Shown: positions 24,281-33,483 of the stretch, piece by piece
Numbering within the stretch: position 1 is the stretch's first letter
How the letters are laid out: every line of letters starts with the position of its first letter
Source: Hungatella_A sp034142505
GTDB lineage: Bacteria; Bacillota; Clostridia; Lachnospirales; Lachnospiraceae
Length of the DNA stretch: 64,000 nucleotides
Reading direction: 5' to 3'
NCBI GenBank assembly: GCA_034142505.1
Contig: JAWZDV010000016.1
Coordinates: 1-64,000, forward strand
Translations under genes and position numbers: made by a program
Notes under the pieces: model-generated
What the model was told of the DNA's origin: nothing
What the model saw: only the letters and a program-made list of their open reading frames with translations
Database searches by the model: none

Positions 24281-26371
24281 TCACTCCCCTTTCCCACAAA
24301 TTACCGTCAGCGGCTTTGGCGCCCCCAATTCCATGCTTCTCTCATCCGGCTGGCTTGTTCCTATGTAAAAGACATAAGATGACGCATTCTTCACATATCT
24401 GCCTTCCTCATTCACGCATTCGTAAGTATGTTCCCCCAGCGTGATCTCCACCCGTCTTTCCTCTCCCGGCTTCAGCGTTACCGGCAAAAATCCGCACAAG
24501 CTGTAATGAGCCACCCGGTCCGGAGAATCCACCGGATCTACATACACTTCCAGCACTTCCCTCACATTCCGTTCCGACAGATTCTTAACCGTGACGCGGG
24601 CCTTGTGTCCTTCGACTTCCCCTCCGCTTAATTCCACCTTTCCATAGTTCAGCCCAAATCCAAAGGGATACAGCGGTTTTTCTTCCAGATAGCGGTAGGT
24701 CCTCCCCTTCATGGAATAATCCCCAAACTTCAAAAGGGAAGATAAATTTCTGTAAAATGTCACAGGCAGTTTTCCTCCAGGGGCACTCTTTCCGAATACC
24801 ACCCTGGCAAATGCGCATCCTCCCTCCGCCCCCGGATACCAGCACTGGATCACCGCAGCCGCTTTCTCCTGAGCCAGCGATAAATCTACGGCGCTGCCCG
24901 TCATATTGCAGACAATAACCGGCCGGTCCAGCGATAACACTGCTTCCATCAGCAAGCGCTGGGACTCGGGAAGCCGCAAATCTTCCTTGTCGCCGGAGGA
25001 ATCAGAATTGCCAGTATCGCCTTCCTCCCCCTCCAGTGTTTCGTCCAGACCCACACACAGAATGACCAGGTCACTGTGTCTGGCAGCTATTCTCGCCTCC
25101 GACAGCCGGTCTCCCGGCAGGCCCAGGTGTTCCACACGGTCTTTATGCAAATGGCATCCCTGGGCATACAACACTGCCGTTCCCTCCGGTGCCTCCATCT
25201 GAATCCCCTGCAATATGGTGGTATAATGAGATGAGGTTCCATGATAATTCCCAATCAGGGCCCGCCGGCTGTCTGCATTAGGACCAATCACAGCGATCCT
25301 TTTCACGGCATCCGGTTTTAATGGCAGAATCCCATCATTTTTCAGCAAAACCATACTCTTTTCCGCCGCCTCCACCGCCAGGTCCCGATGTTTTCCGCAC
25401 TCCACAACCTCGTATGGGATCTCGTCATATTCCGTCTCTTCTCCCATTCCCAGCAGATACCGGGTGGTGAACAGCCGCACGGCAGCCCGCTCTAATTCCT
25501 CCCTGGTCAGCAGCCCGCTCTCATATGCCTTCAACACATAGAGATAGGTATTGCCGCAGTTTAAATCACATCCCTTAGAGACCGCCAGAGCCGCCGATTC
25601 TTCTGCCGTGGACGTCACCATATGGTTGACATGAAAATCCCGGATGGCCCAGCAGTCCGACACAAAATGGCCCTCGAACCCCCATTCTCCCCGCAGAATT
25701 TCCTCCATCAGCCGCGTGTGGGCGCAGCACGGTTCTCCCTCAAAGCAGTTATAGGCTCCCATCACCGCCTCCACACCGCCCTCTTTCACACAGGCCTCAA
25801 AGGCGGGCAGATAAGTCTCCCTCAAATCCTTGTCCGTTGCAGTCGCATTAAACTCATGGCGCAGCGCCTCCGGCCCGGAATGTACTGCGAAATGCTTGGC
25901 GCAGGCCGCAGTTTTCAGATGTTCCCCCTGGCCCTGAAGCCCCTTCACAAAAGCCACGCCAAGGCGGGAAGTCAGATATGGGTCCTCCCCGTAGGTCTCA
26001 TGACCTCTTCCCCACCTGGGGTCCCGGAAAATATTTACATTAGGCGTCCAGTACGTCAACCCCTTGTAAATATCACCGTCCCCCTCTTTCTGGAATTCAT
26101 TGTACTTTGCCCTGCCTTCCGTGGACACGACATCCGCCACTTCTTCCATGGCCGCTTCATCAAACATGGCCGCCAGCGCGATGGCCTGTGGAAATACCGT
26201 TGCCGTCCCACCTCTGGCTACTCCGTGCAGTCCCTCATTCCACCAATTATAAGCCGGAATATCCAGCCTGGGGATGGCAGGCGCGTCATAGCGCATCTGG
26301 GAAGCCATTTCCTCCACAGTCATCTTTCCCACCAATTCTATGGCTTTCTGTCTTGCTCTCTGTCTGTCCAT
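24281..26371 (-). CDS. GH3 beta-glycosidase
   Basis: A 696-residue glycoside hydrolase family 3 enzyme (beta-glucosidase or beta-xylosidase type). The TIM-barrel domain has the NIFRDPRWGRGHETYGEDP block and the nucleophile Asp in FVSDCWAI. The alpha/beta sandwich (VIGPNADSRRALIGNYHG) and a C-terminal fibronectin III-like domain follow. There is no signal peptide, so it should hydrolyse imported oligosaccharide in the cytoplasm. The start at 26371 has a strong GGAGG 5 nt upstream. It is divergent from an AraC regulator and close to a sugar importer, which points to one utilisation locus. Confidence 0.9.
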   Translation of the reverse strand: MDRQRARQKAIELVGKMTVEEMASQMRYDAPAIPRLDIPAYNWWNEGLHGVARGGTATVFPQAIALAAMFDEAAMEEVADVVSTEGRAKYNEFQKEGDGDIYKGLTYWTPNVNIFRDPRWGRGHETYGEDPYLTSRLGVAFVKGLQGQGEHLKTAACAKHFAVHSGPEALRHEFNATATDKDLRETYLPAFEACVKEGGVEAVMGAYNCFEGEPCCAHTRLMEEILRGEWGFEGHFVSDCWAIRDFHVNHMVTSTAEESAALAVSKGCDLNCGNTYLYVLKAYESGLLTREELERAAVRLFTTRYLLGMGEETEYDEIPYEVVECGKHRDLAVEAAEKSMVLLKNDGILPLKPDAVKRIAVIGPNADSRRALIGNYHGTSSHYTTILQGIQMEAPEGTAVLYAQGCHLHKDRVEHLGLPGDRLSEARIAARHSDLVILCVGLDETLEGEEGDTGNSDSSGDKEDLRLPESQRLLMEAVLSLDRPVIVCNMTGSAVDLSLAQEKAAAVIQCWYPGAEGGCAFARVVFGKSAPGGKLPVTFYRNLSSLLKFGDYSMKGRTYRYLEEKPLYPFGFGLNYGKVELSGGEVEGHKARVTVKNLSERNVREVLEVYVDPVDSPDRVAHYSLCGFLPVTLKPGEERRVEITLGEHTYECVNEEGRYVKNASSYVFYIGTSQPDERSMELGAPKPLTVICGKGE

Positions 26372-26508
26372 ATATTCCTCCAAATAGTCTTTCTTTCCTG
26401 ATGTATTACATTTCTTGCTTTTCATGCTTACCTGCATGCGTTATAATTGTTTCATAGACCGATCATCGTTTGAAGCCCCAGGCTTTCCCAGCGAAAGGAG
26501 TCAGCCAA

Positions 26509-27429
26509 ATGAGTCATTTCAACTATACCCTGCCCGATGAGTATCACGGCAGAGAACTGGATGGCACTCTGGAAAAAGTAGATTATTACTTAAATTCCAA
26601 TATTCGAATCTGGCACAATGTCCAGAACGAAGGTTATCCTCTTCACCAGCACAGCGCCATCGAAATCCTCGTTCCTATTGAGAACAACTATACCATTATC
26701 ATCAATAACCACACCTATTGTCTGAAGCCAGGCGATATTCTGTTCGTCCCCAGACTCTCTCTCCATGAGATTTTGCAGCCGGAGTGGGGCGAACGTTTTA
26801 TTTATATGTTTAACATGGACCCCTTAACCAGCTTTCAGGATTTCAGTTCTCTGGAATCCATGCTTTTAGACCCCTGCTATATCACCAAACGAACCCATAC
26901 CGGAATCTATGAACACATTTATCCGGAGCTGATGGAGATCAGCAGGCTTTATTTCTCCAATGCCGCGTTCCGGGAATATTCCATTTACGCCCACTTAATC
27001 GAAATCCTCACCGCGATCGGCAGGGAACATTACGATCCCATGTTTTCCGGTACGGAAAATGACGTGGAAAAAAGTTATCATTACTATCAAAAATTCAACA
27101 GTCTGCTGGCCTACATCAACGATCATTTCTCGGAACATCTGACGCTGGAAATGATGGCCGATTACACCGGTTTTTCCAAGTACCACTTCACCAGACTGTT
27201 TAAACAGCACACCAATTCCACCTTTTATGATTACTTGAGCCGCAAACGGATTCAGGCCGCCCAGACGCTTTTAACCACCAGTGCCTCCGTGACATCCATC
27301 GCGTTTCAGACCGGGTTTAACAACTCGGCCTCTTTCACCCGCTGTTTCAAGAAATATACCAATTACAGCCCCAGCGAATATCGTGAAAAATTTATCGAAG
27401 ACATCCCGGACAACGTTACGGTTTTCTAG
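26509..27429 (+). CDS. AraC-family transcriptional regulator
   Basis: A 306-residue regulator with an N-terminal cupin sensing domain (about residues 30-115: PLHQHSAIEILVPIE and LKPGDILFVPRLSLHEI). Two C-terminal helix-turn-helix motifs (LEMMADYTGFSKYHFTRLFKQ and VTSIAFQTGFNNSASFTRCFKKY) end in YSPSEYR. Start follows AAGGAG by 8 nt. Divergent from the GH3 gene and convergent on the ABC importer, it probably activates both in response to an intracellular sugar. Confidence 0.9.
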   Translation: MSHFNYTLPDEYHGRELDGTLEKVDYYLNSNIRIWHNVQNEGYPLHQHSAIEILVPIENNYTIIINNHTYCLKPGDILFVPRLSLHEILQPEWGERFIYMFNMDPLTSFQDFSSLESMLLDPCYITKRTHTGIYEHIYPELMEISRLYFSNAAFREYSIYAHLIEILTAIGREHYDPMFSGTENDVEKSYHYYQKFNSLLAYINDHFSEHLTLEMMADYTGFSKYHFTRLFKQHTNSTFYDYLSRKRIQAAQTLLTTSASVTSIAFQTGFNNSASFTRCFKKYTNYSPSEYREKFIEDIPDNVTVF

Positions 27430-27435
27430 TTCTGA

Positions 27436-28281
27436 TCAGCCCTTCACGCCGCCTAATGCCACGCCGGCTATGATGTATTTCGACAAAAGCAAGTACACGA
27501 TAATCAACGGCAGCACCGTCAGTGCCAGCCCAAGATAGACTGAGCCGTACTCTGTCTTATAGATATCACCGCGCAGAAGGCTTACCATAATCGGCATGGT
27601 GTACTTATCCTTGTTGGTCAATAGCACCATAGGTGTAAACAGATTATTCCAGCTGGATACAAAACTGAAAATCGCCTGGGTGGCGATGGCCGGCTTCATG
27701 ATCGGCATGGCAATCCGGTTAAAGATATAGAACTCTCCCGCCCCGTCAATCCTGGCCGCCTGCACAATCTCCAGCGAGAGGGACGGCAGCATATACTGTC
27801 TCATAAAAAATACCATGGCAGGTGACGCGATGGCCGGCAGAATCAGCATGGACAACTGGTTCGTCATATGAATCCGGTATACCATCTGATAAAACCCAAT
27901 CATCGTTACCTGGGCCGGAATCATCATAATTGCCATAATAAAGCTGAAAAACGGCCTGCGCAGACGCCAGTCATACACCACCAGGCCATAGGCCGTCATC
28001 GTGGAGAAATACACCGCGCACAAGGTGGCTCCGGCAGAGATGATCAGAGAATTCATAAAACCCACCGCCGGATTAAAGCTTTTGCCCAGCAGAATTGATA
28101 AATTGCGCAGCATATACCCGGAGGGAATCATGGAGATGGCGTGCTGCTGAATCTCCGTCGTCGATCTGGTTGCATTGACAATCATGATCCAGAAGGGCAG
28201 AATACTTAAGACAGCAAGGCAGATACACACCACATAAATTACGATCTTTAATGCTCCGGATGTCCTTTTCTTATATTTCAT
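27436..28281 (-). CDS. Carbohydrate ABC transporter permease (MalG type)
   Basis: A 281-residue CUT1 permease with about six membrane spans. The EAA loop ends in IVQAARIDGAGEFYIFNRIAMPIMKPA. It pairs with the permease encoded just before it, whose stop overlaps this start. Last gene of the second sugar importer; the AraC gene converges on it with a 6-bp gap. Confidence 0.88.
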   Translation of the reverse strand: MKYKKRTSGALKIVIYVVCICLAVLSILPFWIMIVNATRSTTEIQQHAISMIPSGYMLRNLSILLGKSFNPAVGFMNSLIISAGATLCAVYFSTMTAYGLVVYDWRLRRPFFSFIMAIMMIPAQVTMIGFYQMVYRIHMTNQLSMLILPAIASPAMVFFMRQYMLPSLSLEIVQAARIDGAGEFYIFNRIAMPIMKPAIATQAIFSFVSSWNNLFTPMVLLTNKDKYTMPIMVSLLRGDIYKTEYGSVYLGLALTVLPLIIVYLLLSKYIIAGVALGGVKG

Positions 28282-29255
28282 CAGCGCTTTCCTCCTTCCT
28301 TATGGGCTTTTCGATATTCCCGTTCCTGTTTCCTCACCTGTTTCTGAAGCGCCACCTCATCTTTATCTCTCAGCAGAAAGAACAGTACCGCCGATGTCCC
28401 GCAGATGATCACAAACATGATCATGCTGGCTGCCGCCGCCCGGTTATACAAGTAGCTGCCGCTGAACGCCTGATTATAGATAAACACGCTGGTCGTAAGC
28501 GTTGCATTGTCCGGACCTCCCATGAGAAACAGCTTCGGAATATCAAACATCTGCAGACCACCGATCAGACTGGTCACCAGCGTAAACAGCAGGATGGTCT
28601 TTAAATTGGGAATCGTAATATAGAAAAAGGTCTGAATCCGGTTGGCTCCGTCCACCTCCGCCGACTCAAAAAGCTCCGGGTTAATCCCCATCACGCCCGA
28701 TATCAGGATAATCATGGTGTAGCCATACCACATCCAGAACTGGATGAATGCCACTGTGCCCCTCGCCACCGATTTATCAACCAGAAAATTCACCGGGCCT
28801 TCCGAGATGCCAAGGCGCATAAAAATATCATTGACCGGGCCCATCGGATATCCTAACAGGGCATTAAACAGGATGGCGATGGTGGCTGCCGTAATGATAT
28901 TTGGCATATAAAACAGAACCTTAAACAGCCCTTCCCCCTTGATGTGATACCGCTTATCGGTAAACCACGCGGTTAACAAAAGCGCCAATCCAATCTGTGG
29001 GACAAAGTTAAACAGCCAGATCCTGACCGTATTGCCAAATGCGGTCTTAAAAGATGGGTTGGAAAGAATCGTCTTAAAGTTCTGAAACGGATCGTCCAAA
29101 AAATGAAAGTCCACGGTCCCCAGCCCTTTGAAATCTGTAAATCCGATGATTCCTGTAAATATAATTGGATACAAAGAAAAAATCAGAAATCCAATGATAA
29201 ACGGGGCGCAGAATATGTATCCCCATTTCGCATATCTCAATCGTTTGCGTTTCAT
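28281..29255 (-). CDS. Carbohydrate ABC transporter permease (MalF type)
   Basis: A 324-residue CUT1 permease. The N-terminal part is strongly basic (RKRLRYAKWGYIFCAP), six spans follow, and the EAA loop reads LFESAEVDGANRIQTFFYITIPN. An unusually long charged C-terminal tail (LRDKDEVALQKQVRKQ, rich in Arg/Lys/Glu) ends the protein. The ATG at 29255 is 6 nt after AAGGAG; an ATG two codons earlier overlaps the site. Operon with the binding protein upstream and MalG-type permease downstream, without a local ATPase. Confidence 0.87.
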   Translation of the reverse strand: MKRKRLRYAKWGYIFCAPFIIGFLIFSLYPIIFTGIIGFTDFKGLGTVDFHFLDDPFQNFKTILSNPSFKTAFGNTVRIWLFNFVPQIGLALLLTAWFTDKRYHIKGEGLFKVLFYMPNIITAATIAILFNALLGYPMGPVNDIFMRLGISEGPVNFLVDKSVARGTVAFIQFWMWYGYTMIILISGVMGINPELFESAEVDGANRIQTFFYITIPNLKTILLFTLVTSLIGGLQMFDIPKLFLMGGPDNATLTTSVFIYNQAFSGSYLYNRAAAASMIMFVIICGTSAVLFFLLRDKDEVALQKQVRKQEREYRKAHKEGGKR

Positions 29256-29294
29256 TTTCATCTCCTTCTACCGTCTGGCGGTGGCAAATCATTG

Positions 29295-29321
29295 GGGGAG
29301 GACCAAACTGCCGTCCTCCCC
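29295..29321 (-). terminator. Hairpin between binding protein and permease genes
   Basis: Stem GGGGAGGAC (29295-29303) with GTCCTCCCC (29313-29321). Weak T-run; it probably stabilises the binding-protein mRNA or ends part of the transcripts. Confidence 0.55.
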
Positions 29322-29349
29322 TCCTGATTAGATGTTACAATTAGATTTC

Positions 29350-30768
29350 TTATTCGACTATAATGTCCAGGTTGTCGGCCACCTGTTGTTTGAAATCGGC
29401 AAGCGCCTGTTCCCTGCTCTTATTGCCCGCAGTGTACTCCCGCACCTGGCCTCTCCAGAATGTATTGATTGTCTCATCATACTGGGTTAAATTCGTTCCG
29501 TTAGCAAACTGGTTGGCTGGAACAAACACCTCAAACATATTCTGGCCTCCCAGGAATTCCACTGAGCCGTCAGATTTGGCCATCACCGTACCGGAAGCAA
29601 CCGCATCCTTCGTACCGGCCTCATTCATCGTCCCATTTGCCCACATATACTGAAGCCCCGTCTCCGAGCTATCCAGCGTGATCCACTCAAGAATATCGGC
29701 AACCGCTTCCTTATGAGCGGTATCCTTATTGCCCAGGACCCAGGTGCCGCCCCAGAAGAACCCAATCGGAGAATCACAGACCGCCCAGTCACCGAAGGTT
29801 CCTTCTCCAACTGCCGCACCGCCGCAGTTGGGAGCCATGGTATAATTGATCAGCCAGGCCGGTCCAAAGAAACCAAGCACCGGTTTCGCCCCCTCGCCCT
29901 TCATATCCGCAAACCATGCGTCCTGCCAGTCCTGTGTATCATTGTGATATCCGTTATCCTTCAGCTGTTTGGATAAATCAAGAAACGCTTCCCGTTTTGG
30001 ATCAATATTCAGCTTGCCATCCACAATCCAGCCCTGATCGGAACTGTTTTCCACCGCGTGCCAGATATCTCCGTCGCCGGAAACAATTCCATAGCCTTTT
30101 GTCTTCAGCTCTTCCGCGGCTTTGTAAAACTGGTCCCAGCTGCCTGTTCCCGCACCAATTTTTGCCGCCACTTCCTTCGGATCATCCGTTCCCCAGGTAT
30201 CCTTCGCGATCGAACGGCGGTAAATGAAGGCGCCGCCCGTGGCCTGATAACCAAGACCCACTACCTTACCTTCCGTATTAGTTCCGATATCCACCGCGTA
30301 CTGTGCAATCTCCGATTCCTTCACTTTCCCGGGGTCGATTCCCAGATCCTCGTAAGGAGCCGCGTACCGGCTGGCGTCACCCTGTGTGTATTTTAAAACA
30401 AAGGCAGCCTCCGCACAGTAAATATCAGGCGCGTCCGTTCCGCCTGCCGCCAGCGCCTGATCTAATGCCGGCTGGTAAGCGCCGTCGGTGGTAGCGATTA
30501 CCGTCGTTTCAATCTCATAATCAAAATCCGGATGCAGTTCTTTGTATTTGTCGATCATCTTCGGCACTTCATCGGTAAACGACCAGACCCGAAGCACCTT
30601 CGCCCCGGAAGCCGCGTCACTCTTCTTTGCCTCTTCCCCGGCAGACTTCTGTGTGCCTGACGCGGCATTGGAATCCCCGCCTTCCTTTGCAGCAGGCGCC
30701 TTCCCACAGCCGCCCAGAGAAACCGCGATCATACAACCGCATAACAACCCGGCAATCAATTTCTTCAT
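29350..30768 (-). CDS. Sugar ABC transporter solute-binding lipoprotein
   Basis: A 472-residue lipoprotein. The signal peptide ends in the lipobox SLGGC with Cys21, followed by an Ala/Ser/Gly/Lys-rich linker to about residue 55. Then a family 1 solute-binding fold (VLRVWSFTDEVPKMIDKYKELHPDFDYEIE, DIYCAEAAF, GFFWGGTWVLG). It delivers an unknown carbohydrate to the two permeases downstream. Start at 30768 follows AGGAGG by 8 nt; the longer frame from 30798 crosses that site. Context suggests a substrate of the nearby GH3 enzyme. Confidence 0.88.
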   Translation of the reverse strand: MKKLIAGLLCGCMIAVSLGGCGKAPAAKEGGDSNAASGTQKSAGEEAKKSDAASGAKVLRVWSFTDEVPKMIDKYKELHPDFDYEIETTVIATTDGAYQPALDQALAAGGTDAPDIYCAEAAFVLKYTQGDASRYAAPYEDLGIDPGKVKESEIAQYAVDIGTNTEGKVVGLGYQATGGAFIYRRSIAKDTWGTDDPKEVAAKIGAGTGSWDQFYKAAEELKTKGYGIVSGDGDIWHAVENSSDQGWIVDGKLNIDPKREAFLDLSKQLKDNGYHNDTQDWQDAWFADMKGEGAKPVLGFFGPAWLINYTMAPNCGGAAVGEGTFGDWAVCDSPIGFFWGGTWVLGNKDTAHKEAVADILEWITLDSSETGLQYMWANGTMNEAGTKDAVASGTVMAKSDGSVEFLGGQNMFEVFVPANQFANGTNLTQYDETINTFWRGQVREYTAGNKSREQALADFKQQVADNLDIIVE

Positions 30769-31160
30769 CTCATAATCCTCCTTGATCATTGTCCACAAGC
30801 ATCTTTCCCGCCGCTTTTTGCGGATGCTGTGTAGGTATAGACTTATGTTATCATAGATACTGGGGGATTTCTTTACACATCTTGCTTTCCACAGGACAAA
30901 TATTGCTATTTGTGTTTGTGCTTTTTATATAGTTATGCAGATTATTTGTATGTTTTTTGTATGTTTTTTATTTTTATATTATTATCCGTCAATTTATTTA
31001 GTCGTTTTATCTATATTCTTTTGTGAATCCATTATTTCTTTCATGATATAAAAAGCAATAATTGGATGATTATCCGTCATTCGTTATCATTTTAAAAAAA
31101 ATACCCCCATCTGACTGCTAAGACAGCTCAACCAGATAAGTGTATCCCACATTAATTATA
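30769..31160. other. AT-rich intergenic region beside the CRISPR locus
   Basis: About 390 bases with long T- and A-runs. No ORF, repeat or RNA fold was recognised. It should hold the promoter of the upstream end of the second sugar importer (minus strand), but no strong -35/-10 pair was found. It ends where GntR-like sequence begins. Confidence 0.4.
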
Positions 31161-31365
31161 TAAACGTATCCTTCATCAGTTCTATATCAAAATCCTCTGC
31201 ACCTTCACAAAATCCTTCCACTCCAGCGCCTCAATGTTCTTCAAATGGCTCTGGTCTATCGTTTTTTCCAGGTGTCGGAGAATTACTGGCTTGCGTAGCG
31301 GCTGCATACCGCTAAGACATGCTTGATGGAACTTCGGTTATAGCGGTTTGGACATAGATCTCCCA
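31161..31365 (-). pseudogene. Decayed fragment of a GntR-family gene
   Basis: The minus strand is clearly similar to the 3' third of the intact GntR gene at 42607-43239. DLCPNRYNRSSIKHVLAV here matches ELCPNRYFRTSIKNALTV there, and the final segment around AACGTATCCTTCATCA is shared. Small deletions, including about 7 nt near 31189, shift the frame, and the 5' two thirds are missing. The fragment stops where the terminal CRISPR repeat begins (31376). It is a remnant of a paralogue rather than an exact copy. Confidence 0.7.
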
Positions 31366-31375
31366 CTTTTCCCTC

Positions 31376-33014
31376 ATTCCACTCACGAGGCTCTTGCGAG
31401 CCTCGACTGCATGGCCCACAGCCAGTGGGTGATCTGGAAAGGGATTTCAACCCACAAGGCTCTCGCGAGCCTCGACTGTAATGTAATACCTGTATGTAGT
31501 AGTTATCCGATTTCAACCCACAAGGCTCTCGCGAACCTCGACACCCATCCTGGGCGTTCTGTCACCCAGGTTTTCATATTTCAACCCACAAGGCTCTCGC
31601 GAGCCTCGACATTTAAGTACGAAAATAGAGGGATGGAACCAGAGATTTCAACCCACAAGGCTCTCGCGAGCCTCGACCTTTCGATCTGATTCTTTTTTAC
31701 CTAAAAAAACAGATTTCAACCCACAAGGCTCTCGCGAGCCTCGACCACCGCCATCCGATAAGCAGCTGGCTACACTGGAATTTCAACCCACAAGGCTCTC
31801 GCGAGCCTCGACAAGTTTACAGATGCCACCTATGCATCCTATGTGATTTCAACCCACAAGGCTCTCGCGAGCCTCGACCAGTGACATTCCGTCTTGGATG
31901 GAGCGCCAGACAATTTCAACCCACAAGGCTCTCGCGAGCCTCGACCCAGAAGCTGGAGACGCTTAACGTTGATAAACTATTTCAACCCACAAGGCTCTCG
32001 CGAGCCTCGACTAATTACTATGTAATGCCAGAGGACGTATTTGAATTTCAACCCACAAGGCTCTCGCGAGCCTCGACGGTGACAAATGCAAGAGGAGGAT
32101 GAAATATGACTATTTCAACCCACAAGGCTCTCGCGAGCCTCGACCGTTCCATCAATTCCATTGCCCGTGTGTGTTTTAATTTCAACCCACAAGGCTCTCG
32201 CGAGCCTCGACAAACAAGGTAGTGGAATACACCAACATGAAAGAATTTCAACCCACAAGGCTCTCGCGAGCCTCGACATGCATCTAGGAGGTGATAAATT
32301 GGAATCTATTGATTTCAACCCACAAGGCTCTCGCGAGCCTCGACGTGGGTAATTAGACAGGCTCTGGCCGCTTATATATTTCAACCCACAAGGCTCTCGC
32401 GAGCCTCGACAATAAGCGATTCAACATCCTCATAATTTACGTCTATTTCAACCCACAAGGCTCTCGCGAGCCTCGACCTATATCAGCTTCCTCTGGCAAT
32501 GGCTTCAAACTATTTCAACCCACAAGGCTCTCGCGAGCCTCGACAATCTGGAGACAAAACATGCGTCACAGATCGTTGATTTCAACCCACAAGGCTCTCG
32601 CGAGCCTCGACGTTAGTAGAGGCTGGCTTCATGCCTGTAAACGAATTTCAACCCACAAGGCTCTCGCGAGCCTCGACCAGCCCCACAGGAGACTGATCAA
32701 AAATCCCCCGGAATTTCAACCCACAAGGCTCTCGCGAGCCTCGACATTTGTAACGCCGGAGACTCTTTCCATTGTAAGATTTCAACCCACAAGGCTCTCG
32801 CGAGCCTCGACATGGGCTTTCACTGCCGGCACAGCGTCTGGCGCTTATTTCAACCCACAAGGCTCTCGCGAGCCTCGACTTTATGGGCCATGGACAACGT
32901 TATTCCTGTAAAACATTTCAACCCACAAGGCTCTCGCGAGCCTCGACGATATTGCAGGATTCTGATGTTCTTGAGCTTGACATTTCAACCCACAAGGCTC
33001 TCGCGAGCCTCGAC
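31376..33014 (-). CRISPR. Type I-C CRISPR array, 25 repeats and 24 spacers
   Basis: A 33-bp repeat, nearly invariant, read in crRNA sense on the minus strand. It begins GTCGAGG, has the stem GGCTC/GAGCC, and ends GTGGGTTGAAAT. Repeats start on the plus strand at 31376, 31444, 31510, 31578, 31645, 31713, 31780, 31846, 31913, 31979, 32045, 32112, 32179, 32245, 32312, 32378, 32445, 32512, 32579, 32645, 32713, 32779, 32847, 32915 and 32982. Spacers are 33-36 nt and all different. The leader-proximal end is at 33014, next to cas2. Decay is at the old end: the last repeat (31376-31407) has several changes and one base missing, and the third from that end has one substitution at 31535. Confidence 0.98.
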
Positions 33015-33183
33015 AGCAATTCTACCCAACAAATGCTTCACACTTTCAGCACTATGCACAAAACAGCAAACAACTCATCAAACTTCCAATAACTAACTAA
33101 ACTTCAAAACAAAAAACACGCCAAAACCGTTCCATTCCCCAGTGCGAACCTCCCGGTTATATCATGGGCACTTATGGTTCGCA
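33015..33183 (-). promoter_or_regulatory. CRISPR leader
   Basis: 169 bases between cas2 and the first repeat, T-rich on the transcribed minus strand. A perfect 10-bp inverted repeat, AGTGCGAACC (33141-33150) and GGTTCGCACT (33176-33185), flanks the sequence next to cas2 and overlaps the cas2 stop codon. Leaders of this class are expected to hold the array promoter and the Cas1-Cas2 integration signal. Confidence 0.75.
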
Positions 33184-33474
33184 CTAGAAGATCAGAGGGG
33201 CATTCACATCTACACCCCTACTGAGCCCAACCTGTTCCACTTTTGCTTTTTTCTTATCACCCAGATAATAAAAACGCAGGCTGTCCACACTTTCATCAAT
33301 GATATCTGTCAATGTATTTTTCAGCAACAGACACTGGGCTGGATCTAAGACACATTCAAAAACAGAATTCTGGACCCTTGTTCCGTAATTGACACACTGC
33401 TTTGCCACCTTTCTCAACCTGGTTTTTCCAGCCGCTGTCTCTGTATTTACATCATAAGTGATAAGTACCAGCAT
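33184..33474 (-). CDS. cas2: CRISPR-associated endonuclease Cas2
   Basis: A 96-residue ferredoxin-fold protein that forms the dimeric core of the Cas1-Cas2 spacer integrase. The N-terminal LVLITYDVNTETAAGKTRLRK with Asp8 is characteristic, as is the VQNSVFECVLD strand. Type I-C length. Start follows AGGAGG by 5 nt. It is the last cas gene, 9 bp after cas1 and directly before the leader. Confidence 0.96.
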   Translation of the reverse strand: MLVLITYDVNTETAAGKTRLRKVAKQCVNYGTRVQNSVFECVLDPAQCLLLKNTLTDIIDESVDSLRFYYLGDKKKAKVEQVGLSRGVDVNAPLIF

Positions 33475-33483
33475 AATTTCCTC

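Noticed and set aside
32045..33092. Long ORFs on both strands through the CRISPR array
   Set aside because: They are translations of the 33-bp repeat (recurring ISTHKALASLD, FQPTRLSRAST and RGSREPCGLK readings) and not genes.
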